A stretch of 33,431 bases of DNA, taken from assembly GCF_000346755.1 (NCBI RefSeq), contig NZ_ANNV01000118.1, positions 1-33,431 on the forward strand, given 5' to 3'. The translations under genes and the position numbers were made by a program. Below, in pieces: positions 7,220 to 15,009 of this stretch. Position 1 is the first letter of the stretch, and the number at the start of each line of letters is the position of its first letter. The notes under the pieces are model-generated. The model saw only the letters and a program-made list of their open reading frames with translations. It ran no database searches and was not told the DNA's origin. The stretch comes from Pseudomonas sp. CBZ-4 (lineage in GTDB: Bacteria; Pseudomonadota; Gammaproteobacteria; Pseudomonadales; Pseudomonadaceae).

Positions 7220-8278
7220 ATGGAAAACAGACAAGGCAAAGGGCTTTCGTTTGCCAAGCGTATCTACAAGCCAAGGATTATTGGCCTGGGCATCGGCAGC
7301 ATCAGCGTCGCCGCCGCCCTTTACCCACTGGCCATGCCCGGCTGGGTCTGGGCGTTCCTGCTGTTCAACGGCTTTGCCTGGGCGCATGTGGCGTATCAGC
7401 TTTCAACCCGCGCCCAATTCCCCTACCAGGCCGAACAACGCAACCTGATCTACGACTCGCTTTTCGGCGGGTTCTGGGCGGCGGCCACCCAGTTCACACC
7501 CCTGACCGCCGTGACGATCCTGTCGATGATGGCCATGAACAACGTCGCCGCCGGTGGCAAGCGCCTGTTTCTGCGCGGCCTGCTGGCACAGGCCGTTGGT
7601 GTCGGTGTCGCATGGCTACTGTTCGGCGCCCGGTTCAACGCGGATGTCAGCCTGCTCCAGGTCTATGCCTGCCTGCCGATGTTGACCCTCTACCCCATGG
7701 CCATTGGCACCGTCTGCTATCAATTGGCGATAAAACTGTCAGAGCACAAGCGCGCCCTCAGCGCGCTGAGTCGCACCGACAGCCTCACCGGGCTGCTCAA
7801 CCACGGCTCCTGGAAGGACCTGCTGCACATCAAGTTCCACAAGTGCCAGCAACAACAAAGCCACGCCAGCATCGCGCTGATCGACATCGACCACTTCAAA
7901 CAGATCAATGACACCCACGGCCATATCGTCGGTGACGCTGTCCTGCGCCAGCTCAGCCTGGAACTGCGGCGCAACCTACGGGAAAACGACTTGGCCGGAC
8001 GTTACGGTGGCGATGAGTTCTGTGTGATTCTTCCGCAAATGCCCTTGGAAGAAGCCGCGCAAGTGATGGAGCGCATGCGCGAGACATTCGGCAACTATCG
8101 CAACCCGCAGATCCCTGAATTGCGCGTGAGCCTGAGCATCGGCCTGGCCGACTTCCAGCCCGGCTTCAGCGACGCCGCCATGTGGCTCAACGCCGCGGAT
8201 CGCGCGCTGTACGCCGCCAAAGCCACCGGGCGCAACCGGGTCAATATCAGCGCCTATCCCGTGGCCCATTCCGCCTAA
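7220..8278 (+). CDS. MASE2-GGDEF diguanylate cyclase (AdrA/DgcC-like)
   Basis: This 352-residue inner-membrane enzyme makes cyclic di-GMP from two GTP. Residues 1-170 form a MASE2-like sensor with several membrane segments (about 20-60, 80-110, 115-135 and 145-170). After a linker, the GGDEF domain starts at about 180 (SRTDSLTGLLNHGSW). The active-site loop RYGGDEF is intact (263-267), and the RxxD inhibitory site is present as REND (254-257), so product feedback is expected. IDIDHFKQINDTHGH and SIGLADF are typical. There is no EAL domain. A PAS-PAS chemotaxis-type transducer follows 224 bp downstream on the same strand, consistent with a link between c-di-GMP and motility or biofilm control. 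Confidence 0.94.
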   Translation: MENRQGKGLSFAKRIYKPRIIGLGIGSISVAAALYPLAMPGWVWAFLLFNGFAWAHVAYQLSTRAQFPYQAEQRNLIYDSLFGGFWAAATQFTPLTAVTILSMMAMNNVAAGGKRLFLRGLLAQAVGVGVAWLLFGARFNADVSLLQVYACLPMLTLYPMAIGTVCYQLAIKLSEHKRALSALSRTDSLTGLLNHGSWKDLLHIKFHKCQQQQSHASIALIDIDHFKQINDTHGHIVGDAVLRQLSLELRRNLRENDLAGRYGGDEFCVILPQMPLEEAAQVMERMRETFGNYRNPQIPELRVSLSIGLADFQPGFSDAAMWLNAADRALYAAKATGRNRVNISAYPVAHSA

Positions 8279-8428
8279 GTTGTCCGACGACACCTCGTCT
8301 GAATTTTCTAGCCAGCGCCCGCGGCGATAGCATAATGCCTCCACTGGTCGCCTCCGGTGAAAAGTGCCAGCCCATGGCCGAACTTCTGACGCATCGCGCG
8401 ACTCTGAAGCCCGTTGTTTAACCCCTGC

Positions 8429-8450
8429 TGTCAGCACCCGGAAGCTGACA
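8429..8450 (+). promoter_or_regulatory. Hairpin with GGA in the loop, leader of the PAS-PAS transducer
   Basis: A perfect 7-bp stem (TGTCAGC / GCTGACA) presents an 8-base loop containing CGGAA, 53 bases before the transducer start. GGA in a hairpin loop is the RsmA/CsrA binding pattern. It is not at the ribosome-binding site, so the role is uncertain. Confidence 0.3.
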
Positions 8451-8502
8451 ATGAGCACGTCAACCGTAGCGTCAGGCACTCTACGGGGGCAGGCGACTTT
8501 GC

Positions 8503-9861
8503 ATGGATAACCCCGAAGCTTGCTTGCCCGAGCACCCGAATATGCTATTCAACGCCCATAAAAAAACCATCAGCACCCTGCAACACACCGTCGCCCAACA
8601 GGCCAGCCTGCTCGACGCCATCGAACGCTCCATGGCAGTCATCGAGTTCGACCTGCAAGGCAACGTACTGCGGGCCAACGACAACTTCCTCAAGACCATG
8701 GGCTACCGCGCCGAACAGATCCTGGGCCAGTCCCACCGGCTGTTCTGCACGCCCGCCTTCGCCCGCAGCACCGAGTACAGCCAGCTGTGGACGAACCTGC
8801 GTAATGGTCAATTCCAATCAGGCACATTCGAACGCGTGGCAGGCACCGGCCAGTCAGTGTGGCTCGAAGCCAGCTACAACCCGGTACGTGACGAGGCCGG
8901 CCGCGTGCTCAAAGTGGTGAAATACGCCATGGACGTCACCCCGCGCATGCAGGCCGAAAGTGAAGCCAACGCCAAGCTGGACGCCATCGGCCGCGCCATG
9001 GCGGTGATCGAGTTCAACCTCGACGGCACCATCCTCACCGCCAATGCAAACTTCCTGCAGCGCATGGGTTACAGCCTCACCCAGATCCAGGGCCAGCATC
9101 ACCGTCTGTTCTGCACACCGGAATTGGCCAACAGTTCAACCTACAGCGACTTCTGGCGACGCCTGAACCAGGGCGAGATGTTCAGCGGCCAGTTCGAGCG
9201 CGTGGACAAACAGGGCCACACCGTGTGGCTGGAAGCCAATTACAACCCGGTGTACGACGCCGGCGGGCGCCTGTGCAAAGTGGTCAAGTTCGCCTCCGAC
9301 GTCACCGCCATGGTGCAACAACACAGCGCCGACGCAGCCAGCGCGGCCCAGGCGTATCACATCTCCCTGAATACCCGTGACATCGCGGAAAAAGGCGCCG
9401 AGGTGATTCAGCAAACCGCCAGCGGCATGCGGGAAATTGCCGCCGACATTGACGGCTCCTCCCAATTGATCGCCAAGCTCGGCGAGCGCTCACAGCAGAT
9501 CACTGCCATCGTCAATACCATCCGTGGCATTGCCGACCAGACCAACCTGCTGGCACTGAACGCCGCCATCGAAGCCGCGCGTGCCGGCGAGCAGGGCCGG
9601 GGATTTGCCGTGGTGGCCGATGAAGTCCGTCAACTGGCCGCGCGCACCAGCGGCTCCACCACGGAAATTTCCAGCATGATCGCGATGATCCAGGACGAAA
9701 CCCGCCAGGCCATCCACAGCATGGACGGCACCCGCGACCGCGCCGCGCAAGGCGTCGACCTGGCCAACCGTGCCGGCACGGTGATCCTGCAGACTCGTGA
9801 AGGCACCAGCGAGGCGGTACAGGCGGTGAGTGCGTTTGCTAATGAACGCGGCGGCAGCTGA
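8503..9861 (+). CDS. Soluble PAS-PAS methyl-accepting transducer (BdlA-like)
   Basis: This 452-residue cytoplasmic transducer has no membrane segment or HAMP domain. Two tandem PAS domains are near-duplicates of each other (about 38-150 and 160-272). Each begins with a MAVIEF-type strand and contains a HRLFCTP block and a VWLE.NYNPV-type end followed by V.KVVK. The MCP signalling domain follows (about 300-450) with the conserved hairpin tip [34 protein letters not shown] read in segments. P. aeruginosa BdlA, a biofilm-dispersal factor, has the same order of domains and lacks membrane segments, but orthology is not shown here. The ATG at 8503 gives the full N-terminal helix; ATG at 8542 is possible. 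The neighbouring diguanylate cyclase fits a c-di-GMP-linked role. Confidence 0.88.
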   Translation: MDNPEACLPEHPNMLFNAHKKTISTLQHTVAQQASLLDAIERSMAVIEFDLQGNVLRANDNFLKTMGYRAEQILGQSHRLFCTPAFARSTEYSQLWTNLRNGQFQSGTFERVAGTGQSVWLEASYNPVRDEAGRVLKVVKYAMDVTPRMQAESEANAKLDAIGRAMAVIEFNLDGTILTANANFLQRMGYSLTQIQGQHHRLFCTPELANSSTYSDFWRRLNQGEMFSGQFERVDKQGHTVWLEANYNPVYDAGGRLCKVVKFASDVTAMVQQHSADAASAAQAYHISLNTRDIAEKGAEVIQQTASGMREIAADIDGSSQLIAKLGERSQQITAIVNTIRGIADQTNLLALNAAIEAARAGEQGRGFAVVADEVRQLAARTSGSTTEISSMIAMIQDETRQAIHSMDGTRDRAAQGVDLANRAGTVILQTREGTSEAVQAVSAFANERGGS

Positions 9862-9938
9862 CCCGATCTTCATGCGTAGGGGCCGAGGGCTCGGTCTATA
9901 GTGATTGCCTGTCTCTATGTTGATGATCCGAGCCCGCC

Positions 9939-10451
9939 ATGACCCCAGACAAACCCGAAGTCGACCACCTGCGTTTTCACCGCCCCCACGCCCACTTGGC
10001 GCCGACCTTTGGCAACGACACCTTTGCCCTCAAGGCCGAAGCCTTCGCGCGCTTCTTCGGCACGCCGACCTTCCTTGGCGCACAGACCGCCATCGTGGTG
10101 TTGTGGGTGGTGCTGAACATGACCGGCGTCACCCACTTTGACGTGTACCCGTTCATCCTGCTCAACCTGGCCTTCAGCCTGCAATCGGCCTACGCCGCGC
10201 CGTTGATCCTGCTGGCCCAGACGCGCCAGGCCGCGCGCGATAAAGCCCAGTCCGACGCCGACGCGCAACACCGCGAAGCCTTGGCCGTGGCCAACACCGA
10301 ACGCCAGGCCCAAGCCGCGCAAACCACCAGGCAGTTGCTGGAACTGCTGGAGCAAAACACCCGGCTGACGGAAATGACCAAGCAACTGACCGAACGCATC
10401 GAAACACTGACGTGTGAAATGCATGAGCAGTTCGTACGCAAACCCCAATAA
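9939..10451 (+). CDS. DUF1003 membrane protein
   Basis: This is a 170-residue inner-membrane protein of the DUF1003 family. The family block is clear: FGTPTFLGAQTAIVVLWVVLN, then FDVYPFILLNLAFSLQSAYAAPLILLAQTRQAARDK, read in segments. It gives two membrane helices at about 47-65 and 70-95. A long helix with many Ala, Gln and Glu (about 97-165) is probably a cytoplasmic coiled coil. No enzymatic function is known for the family. It stands alone after the transducer gene, and a REPIN follows its stop. Confidence 0.85.
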   Translation: MTPDKPEVDHLRFHRPHAHLAPTFGNDTFALKAEAFARFFGTPTFLGAQTAIVVLWVVLNMTGVTHFDVYPFILLNLAFSLQSAYAAPLILLAQTRQAARDKAQSDADAQHREALAVANTERQAQAAQTTRQLLELLEQNTRLTEMTKQLTERIETLTCEMHEQFVRKPQ

Positions 10452-10465
10452 CACCGATGCTCCCC

Positions 10466-10555
10466 TGTGGGAGCGGGCTTGCCCGCGATAGCGGTGTGTC
10501 AGCCGCTGAATCACCCACCTGACAGTCCGCTATCGCAGGCAAGCCAGCTCCCACA
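10466..10555. repeat. REPIN 1 (mixed arms)
   Basis: Two inverted REP arms: TGTGGGAGCGGGCTTGCCCG on the left, and its CAGGCAAGCCAGCTCCCACA-type partner on the right. An extra partial right arm (AAGCCAGCTCCC) follows at about 10558. It sits between the convergent DUF1003 and lysR genes. Confidence 0.9.
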
Positions 10556-10577
10556 CAAGCCAGCTCCCCCATTAGAT

Positions 10578-11456
10578 TCATGTTGTGCGTAAGGCCTTGC
10601 CCAACTCATCAAACAACGTCACCACCGAGCGCAACGCCCGGCAATCGGGGCGGGTGAGCAGCCACAGCGCCGTATCATGCCCGGCCAACGCCGGCCCCAA
10701 CGGTTGCAACCCGTCATCCAACAAGAAATCCGGCAACGCCGCCACGCCCAAGCCTGCACGCACCAACTCGGTGACCGACAACATGCTGTTGCAGCGGTAA
10801 CCGAGGCGTACACCCGGCAAATGCTCGCGCCGCCAGACGACCGTCGGGTGATCCGGCAGGAAGTCGTCCGGCGCGATCCACGCCAATTCGGCCAGCTCAC
10901 GCCCCGCGTGCTGGCGGGCATACGCCGGACTGGCGCAGACCTGATAGGCGACTTCACCCAGGCAGCGTCCTACAAGGTGCTCCGGCGGTGTCTTGGTCAG
11001 GCGCAGGGCAATATCCGCATCACGGCGGCTGAGGTTGGCGAAGTCATTCGAGGTACTCAGCTCCAGGGTCAGCGCCGGGTAACCCGGCATGAACTGCGCC
11101 AGCGCCGGCAGCAACAAACCTTGCAACACCGAGTCGGTACAGGTCAGGCGCACGGTGCCGCTGATCACTTCACCGCCCTGCTCCACACCAATGCGCGCCG
11201 CCTCCAGGGCTTGTTCGGCGCGCTCGGCCTGCTGCGCCAGGTCCCGGGCCAGGCTGTTGGGCAGGTAGCCCGTGCGGCTTTTTTCAAACAGCGTCTGGCC
11301 CAACGCTGCCTCCAGGCGCCGCACCGCGCGGAACACCGTGGACACATCCACACGCAATAACCCCGCCGCTCGCGCCAGGGTGCCACCGCGCACCAGGGCG
11401 AGGATCAGCGACAAGTCGGCGTGTTCGATTTGATAGTGCGTCGATGCATTGAACAT
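10578..11456 (-). CDS. LysR-family transcriptional regulator
   Basis: This is a 292-residue LysR regulator. The winged helix-turn-helix is at about residues 12-65 (LILALVRGGTLARAAGLLRVDVSTVFRAVRRLE read in segments, then GQTLFEKSRTGY). The periplasmic-binding-protein-like effector domain follows, with ISGTVRLTCTDSVLQGLLLPAL, RRDADIALRL and GLGVAALPDFL. The start is the ATG at 11456. The longer in-frame extension runs antisense through the neighbouring gene and is rejected. The gene is divergent from the amidotransferase-like/ABM pair, and a 10-bp direct repeat in the 80-bp gap is its likely binding site. The effector is unknown. Confidence 0.92.
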   Translation of the reverse strand: MFNASTHYQIEHADLSLILALVRGGTLARAAGLLRVDVSTVFRAVRRLEAALGQTLFEKSRTGYLPNSLARDLAQQAERAEQALEAARIGVEQGGEVISGTVRLTCTDSVLQGLLLPALAQFMPGYPALTLELSTSNDFANLSRRDADIALRLTKTPPEHLVGRCLGEVAYQVCASPAYARQHAGRELAELAWIAPDDFLPDHPTVVWRREHLPGVRLGYRCNSMLSVTELVRAGLGVAALPDFLLDDGLQPLGPALAGHDTALWLLTRPDCRALRSVVTLFDELGKALRTT

Positions 11457-11462
11457 ATGGGT

Positions 11463-11500
11463 AAACGCCAATATTGATTGCGCAAACGCCAATCTATAGT
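11463..11500. promoter_or_regulatory. LysR binding region: 10-bp direct repeats and promoter
   Basis: AAACGCCAAT occurs at 11463-11472 and 11484-11493, exactly 21 bp apart, so both copies face the same side of the helix. A TTGCGCAA palindrome (11478-11485) overlaps the second repeat. TATAGT at 11495-11500 is a good -10 towards the amidotransferase-like gene. Confidence 0.62.
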
Positions 11501-11536
11501 GCGCCCCAGGACACCACAAGCCATGGGATGCACACG

Positions 11537-12235
11537 ATGAAAAGCACGACGTTGAACCTCGCCCTGATCGGCGATTACAACCCTGAGGTGACCGCGCACC
11601 AGGCCATTCCCGTGGCGCTGCAACAGGCCGCCGACGCGCTCGGCCTGACGGTTCACCTGCACTGGCTCGATACCGATACGCGCCCGTCACTGCATGGTTT
11701 CGACGGTTTCTGGTGCGTGCCCGCCAGCCCCTACCGCGACATCGACGGCGCACTGCGGGCGATCCGTTTTGCCCGCGAGCAGCAGCGACCTTTCCTCGGC
11801 ACCTGTGCCGGTTTTCAACACGCGCTGCTGGAATATGCGCGCAACGTATTGGGTTGGGCGGATGCCGAACATGGCGAGTTGGCGCCCGACGCCAAACGCG
11901 CCGTGATCGCACCTTTGAGCTGCGCGTTGGTGGAAGCGACCGATAGCGTGCGTTTGGTGCCCTACACCCGCATCGCCGAGGCTTACGGCTCGTTGGATCT
12001 GCACGAGGGCTACCGCTGCCGTTATGGCGCAAACCCCGAGTTTCTGCAGGCCTTGCTGGACGCAGACCTGATTCCCAGCGGCCACGACGCCTCCGGCGAT
12101 CTGCGCGCGGTGGAATTGCTCGACCACCCGTTCTTCGTCGCCACCCTGTTCCAACCCGAACGCGCCGCGCTCAAGGGCATCACCCCGCCGCTGGCCGTGG
12201 CCTTGCTCAAGGCTTGCCAGGCGGTGTCGGCATGA
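11537..12235 (+). CDS. Class I glutamine amidotransferase-like protein (CTP synthase-type)
   Basis: This is a 232-residue single-domain protein resembling the glutaminase half of CTP synthase. The nucleophile elbow is PFLGTCAGFQ (Cys90), and the family's C-terminal block is DHPFFVATLFQPE. In working class I amidotransferases that block reads FHPE, supplying the catalytic His and Glu. Here the His position is Gln206 while Glu208 is kept, so normal glutamine hydrolysis is doubtful. There is no synthetase domain. ATG at 11537 is chosen; ATG at 11528 is equally in frame, and neither has a strong ribosome-binding site. The stop overlaps the start of the ABM gene (ATGA), so the two are translationally coupled, and LysR probably controls both. 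Confidence 0.82.
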   Translation: MKSTTLNLALIGDYNPEVTAHQAIPVALQQAADALGLTVHLHWLDTDTRPSLHGFDGFWCVPASPYRDIDGALRAIRFAREQQRPFLGTCAGFQHALLEYARNVLGWADAEHGELAPDAKRAVIAPLSCALVEATDSVRLVPYTRIAEAYGSLDLHEGYRCRYGANPEFLQALLDADLIPSGHDASGDLRAVELLDHPFFVATLFQPERAALKGITPPLAVALLKACQAVSA

Positions 12236-12552
12236 TCGCCCACACACCCGCCCCGCCCTACTACGCAGTGATTTTCAGCTCGCAGCGCACCGCGGGTGAC
12301 CACGGCTACGGCGAGGCCGCCACGCGCATGTTGGAACTGGCGCGTGAACAGCCGGGGTTTCTCGGGGTGGAATCGGCGCGGGAGGACGGGCTGGGGATTA
12401 CCGTGTCGTATTGGGAAAGCGAAGCGGCGATCCTCGCGTGGAAGCGGCACGCGGAGCACCAGGCGGTGCGCGAGCAAGGGCGGGTCCGTTGGTATTCAGC
12501 GTTCCAGACACGGGTATGCAAAGTCGAACGGGCCTACACATTCCAGAACTGA
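12232..12552 (+). CDS. Antibiotic biosynthesis monooxygenase (ABM) domain protein
   Basis: This 106-residue protein has a single ABM dimeric alpha-beta barrel. YYAVIFSSQRT is the first strand, LELAREQPGFLGVESAR is the first helix and second strand, and GITVSYWESEAAILAWKRHAEHQ is the typical W..EAI..W...H block. Members include heme-degrading and quinone-forming monooxygenases but also proteins of unknown role. There is no signal peptide. The ATG overlaps the preceding stop in an ATGA, so it belongs to the LysR-flanked operon. The substrate cannot be deduced. Confidence 0.85.
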   Translation: MIAHTPAPPYYAVIFSSQRTAGDHGYGEAATRMLELAREQPGFLGVESAREDGLGITVSYWESEAAILAWKRHAEHQAVREQGRVRWYSAFQTRVCKVERAYTFQN

Positions 12553-12564
12553 AATGCCGCCCCC

Positions 12565-12636
12565 TGTGGGAGCTGGCTTGCCTGCGATGGCTGTAGTGAA
12601 TTCAACACTGTCATCGCAGGCAAGCCAGCTCCCACA
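12565..12636. repeat. REPIN 2
   Basis: Two inverted arms, both of the CTGGCTTGCCTGC subtype, with a short inner loop. It lies between the convergent ABM gene and the small minus-strand gene. Confidence 0.9.
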
Positions 12637-12671
12637 TTGGGTTCTCTATAACATCACAAATGTGTGGTGAC

Positions 12672-12995
12672 TTAGCTGACCAGACTGCGCAACGCACTGA
12701 TCTGCGGAACTTCCACCCGACGCATATACACCCGCAGCGGCTCGCTGATGTTGATGCGGTCGTCGATATTCTGGTCCAGCAGCAACTGGATACGCTCGCG
12801 CGACAAGGTCATGGTGTCATCCGTGGCCGGCAGCCAGACAAATTCGGCGGTGGGGATGATGCCGTCGTCGGCCACGTCCATGCCGAAGGAGTCCTCGCTG
12901 AAACGCACGATGTATTGGCCGGTCTTGCGGTTTAGGCCAACAAAGCCGTGGAGTTGGTCGGCGGCCTGGCAGATAAGCTCGGAAGTGATGCGCAT
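12672..12995 (-). CDS. Small hypothetical protein (107 aa)
   Basis: I do not recognise a named family. The protein is 107 residues, acidic and probably cytoplasmic. It starts MRITSELICQAADQLHGFVGLN, followed by a strand-rich middle (YIVRFSEDSFGMDVADDGIIP) and a C-terminus VYMRRVEVPQISALRSLVS. It has neither a signal peptide nor a membrane segment. The ATG at 12995 is chosen because of a GTGAGG ribosome-binding site six bases upstream. A longer in-frame extension to 13109 lacks one. The leader can fold into a nested structure that pairs part of the ribosome-binding site. It stands alone between a REPIN and the glpQ promoter region. Confidence 0.75.
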   Translation of the reverse strand: MRITSELICQAADQLHGFVGLNRKTGQYIVRFSEDSFGMDVADDGIIPTAEFVWLPATDDTMTLSRERIQLLLDQNIDDRINISEPLRVYMRRVEVPQISALRSLVS

Positions 12996-12996
12996 G

Positions 12997-13042
12997 GTAA
13001 ACCTCACTGAAAAGTCCCACAGGGACTGGAAAGATGGTTTAC
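12997..13042 (-). promoter_or_regulatory. Nested leader hairpin masking the ribosome-binding site
   Basis: On the minus-strand transcript GUAAACC (13042-13036) can pair with GGUUUAC (13003-12997), whose GG is part of the ribosome-binding site; the AUG follows one base later. Inside lies a perfect AGUCCC-UGU-GGGACU hairpin (13027-13013) followed by UUUU. This could act as a translational switch or a weak attenuator. Confidence 0.45.
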
Positions 13043-13185
13043 ACGCGTGGCAGAAATTGCAGCCCTCTAATGGGGCAGCTTCGCACAAGATTACTGCAAT
13101 GCTCCACAAAAAAACCGAGAAAATTGACGCCCACGCACGTTAATGTCGGTTTGGTGATAGCGCCATTCGCAATCAATTGTTAAAA

Positions 13186-13211
13186 AGGAGGCCTTCTAAA
13201 AGCTACCTCCT
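13186..13211 (+). promoter_or_regulatory. AGGAGG / CCTCCT hairpin in the glpQ leader
   Basis: A consensus ribosome-binding sequence AGGAGG (13186-13191) has no start codon at the right distance. Instead it is complementary to CCTCCT at 13206-13211. The real glpQ ribosome-binding site (AAAGGA) follows about ten bases before the ATG. Confidence 0.35.
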
Positions 13212-13227
13212 CGAAAGGACTTCGCAT

Positions 13228-14355
13228 ATGCCTGTCACGTTTACCAAGAGCGCCCTGCTGCTCGCACTCATGCTGGGCCTTGGCCAGGCACAGGCTGCGG
13301 GCCCCATCAGCCCGGCTGAATTGGCAACCAACGAAGGCATTCCCTACCCGGCGGTCATCGCCCACCGTGGCGCGTCCTACGACGCCCCCGAATCCACTGC
13401 TGCCGCCTACAAGGTCGCCCGCGACCTGGGTGCCGACTACCTGGAAATGGACCTGCAGCGTAGCAAGGACGGCGTGCTGTTCGCCCTGCACGACAACAAC
13501 CTGCAGCGCACCACCGACGTGGCCACCAAGTTCCCCGAGCGCAAAGACGCGCCGGCCAACGAATTCACCTGGAAAGAACTGCAAACCCTCGACGCCGGCA
13601 GCTGGTTCAACGCCGCCTACCCCGAGCGTGCGCGCCCGGGTTTTGTCGGCCTGAAAATCCTCAGCCTGGACGACATCATCAAGATCGCCGAGGGCAACCC
13701 GCAGCACAAACCCGGCCTGTACATCGAGACCAAGGAGCCCAAGCAATTCCCGGGCATCGAAGCCGACCTGAAAAACAAGCTGCTGGATAAGGGCTGGTTG
13801 AGCTCCGCCGGTTCCAAGCTGGGCAAGAGCAACACCGGCGTCGGCCAGGGCAAGGGCCGCGTGGTGCTGCAAACCTTCGAAAAATCCAGCCTGGTCGAGC
13901 TGCAGAAAGAAATGCCGAACACCCCGAAGATCCTGCTGTTGTGGGTCGGTGAAGGCAGCATCGAGCCAAAATCCACGCAGACCTTCGCCGAGTCCGGCGA
14001 AACCACCAAGGCCGCCTACTACGCCAAGCAAGAGCCGAAAGACGCCGCCGAGTTCGAGAAGTGGGTAGACGAAGCCAAGAGCCTGGGCGCCATCGGCACC
14101 GGTCCTTCGGCGGAGCTGACCGCTCACGGCGATCAAAGCTATTCGGACCTGGTCAAGCCTGAGATGAACGCGCTGACCCACGACAAAGGCCTGCTGGTGC
14201 ACGTCTACACCGTCGATGAGCCGGTGGACTTCGACAAAGTGATGAAGGCCGGCGTCGATGGCATCTTCACCAACCGCGCCGCCGAACTGTTGAAGTTCTA
14301 CAAGCGCTGGCCGTCGTCCAGCGTGCAAGACCTGCTGAACGACTATAAGTACTGA
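13228..14355 (+). CDS. glpQ: Periplasmic glycerophosphodiester phosphodiesterase
   Basis: This is a 375-residue secreted GlpQ. It hydrolyses glycerophosphodiesters (deacylated phospholipids) to glycerol-3-phosphate and an alcohol in the periplasm. A signal peptide occupies residues 1-23 (hydrophobic LLLALMLGLG, cleavage AQA/AG). The catalytic motif is IAHRGASYDAPEST (His46, Arg47), with metal ligands Glu73 and Asp75 in YLEMDLQ and His88 in FALHDNN. The C-terminus keeps VHVYTVDEP and GVDGIFTNR. The length is usual. The ATG at 13228 has AAAGGA upstream. The next gene, an AraC regulator, starts on the base after the stop. No Pho box was found upstream, although glpQ genes are often phosphate-regulated. 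Confidence 0.93.
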   Translation: MPVTFTKSALLLALMLGLGQAQAAGPISPAELATNEGIPYPAVIAHRGASYDAPESTAAAYKVARDLGADYLEMDLQRSKDGVLFALHDNNLQRTTDVATKFPERKDAPANEFTWKELQTLDAGSWFNAAYPERARPGFVGLKILSLDDIIKIAEGNPQHKPGLYIETKEPKQFPGIEADLKNKLLDKGWLSSAGSKLGKSNTGVGQGKGRVVLQTFEKSSLVELQKEMPNTPKILLLWVGEGSIEPKSTQTFAESGETTKAAYYAKQEPKDAAEFEKWVDEAKSLGAIGTGPSAELTAHGDQSYSDLVKPEMNALTHDKGLLVHVYTVDEPVDFDKVMKAGVDGIFTNRAAELLKFYKRWPSSSVQDLLNDYKY

Positions 14356-15009
14356 GTGAAGGCCGAATGGTCGGGCCGCTTGTGGTTGGGCCGTGACTAC
14401 GGCCTGATCCTCGGCGAGCTGGGGCGCACCGCGCCCCATGCGCACTACGCGCATCAGTTGATGTGCAGCAAGGGCTCACCGATCACGGTCAGTCTGGAGG
14501 GCCAGGTCCTCACGGCCCATCGCCTGTTCATTCCTTCGCGACACACCCACGCCATTCTTGAAACACAGGGCGAGGTCACGGTGTTGTATGCCGAACCTGC
14601 CGTGTTTGATCTCGCCCCGTTGCTGCACGCGGACTTGTCCCTGGACGCCTTGCGCCAACTGCCCCGGCGCAGCCTGGATGACCCGCGCCTGGAACGCGCC
14701 CTCAGCGCCCTGGATCAACAGCTGGGCGGCAAGGTGTCGGCCCAGGTGTTGGCCGAGGCGGCGCACCTGTCGCTCAGCCAGTTGGAGCGCCTGTTCAGCC
14801 ATCGCCTCGGTGTACCCGTGCGCCGCCTGGTGCTGTGGCGACGCTTGCGTGTCGCCCTGCAATTGGCCCTCGCCGGCAACACGCTGACCCAAGCCGCACA
14901 CGGCGCGGGGTTTGCCGATTCGGCGCATTTTTCGCGGACCATGAAGCAGTTGTTCGGCGTCACGGCGGCGGCGTCATTGCGCCAGCTGGACGTGCGACTG
15001 CTACCGTAG
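14356..15009 (+). CDS. AraC-family transcriptional regulator
   Basis: This is a 217-residue regulator with a short cupin-like N-terminal domain (HAHYAHQLM, then PSRHTHAILE) and a C-terminal double helix-turn-helix (about 125-215). The second half shows the AraC signature: LTQAAHGAGFADSAHFSRTMKQLFGV read in segments. It begins with GTG immediately after the glpQ stop, with no intervening base, so it is expected to be translated by coupling to glpQ. Its last nine bases overlap the end of the convergent fatty-acid hydroxylase gene. Targets are unknown. Confidence 0.88.
   Translation: MKAEWSGRLWLGRDYGLILGELGRTAPHAHYAHQLMCSKGSPITVSLEGQVLTAHRLFIPSRHTHAILETQGEVTVLYAEPAVFDLAPLLHADLSLDALRQLPRRSLDDPRLERALSALDQQLGGKVSAQVLAEAAHLSLSQLERLFSHRLGVPVRRLVLWRRLRVALQLALAGNTLTQAAHGAGFADSAHFSRTMKQLFGVTAAASLRQLDVRLLP

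Noticed and set aside
8335..8421. Possible 28-codon leader peptide before the PAS-PAS transducer
   Set aside because: It has an ATG and a stop but no ribosome-binding site, no attenuator-type codon run and no terminator partner.
8503..9861. Naming the PAS-PAS transducer bdlA
   Set aside because: The domain order is the same, but several Pseudomonas paralogues share it and orthology cannot be settled from this window.
10466..10572. Short repeats resembling a CRISPR array
   Set aside because: The repeats are inverted REP arms with characteristic REPIN sequence, not evenly spaced direct repeats with unique spacers, and no cas genes are present.
11457..12032. N-terminal extension of the LysR protein
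   Set aside because: The extension runs antisense through the amidotransferase-like gene and is Arg/Pro-rich; LysR proteins begin close to the ATG at 11456.
13100..13227. Pho box upstream of glpQ
   Set aside because: I looked because glpQ is often phosphate-regulated, but no CTGTCA-type repeat is present in the gap.
13180..14454. A 424-codon minus-strand open frame
   Set aside because: It is antisense to glpQ and shows no family motif.
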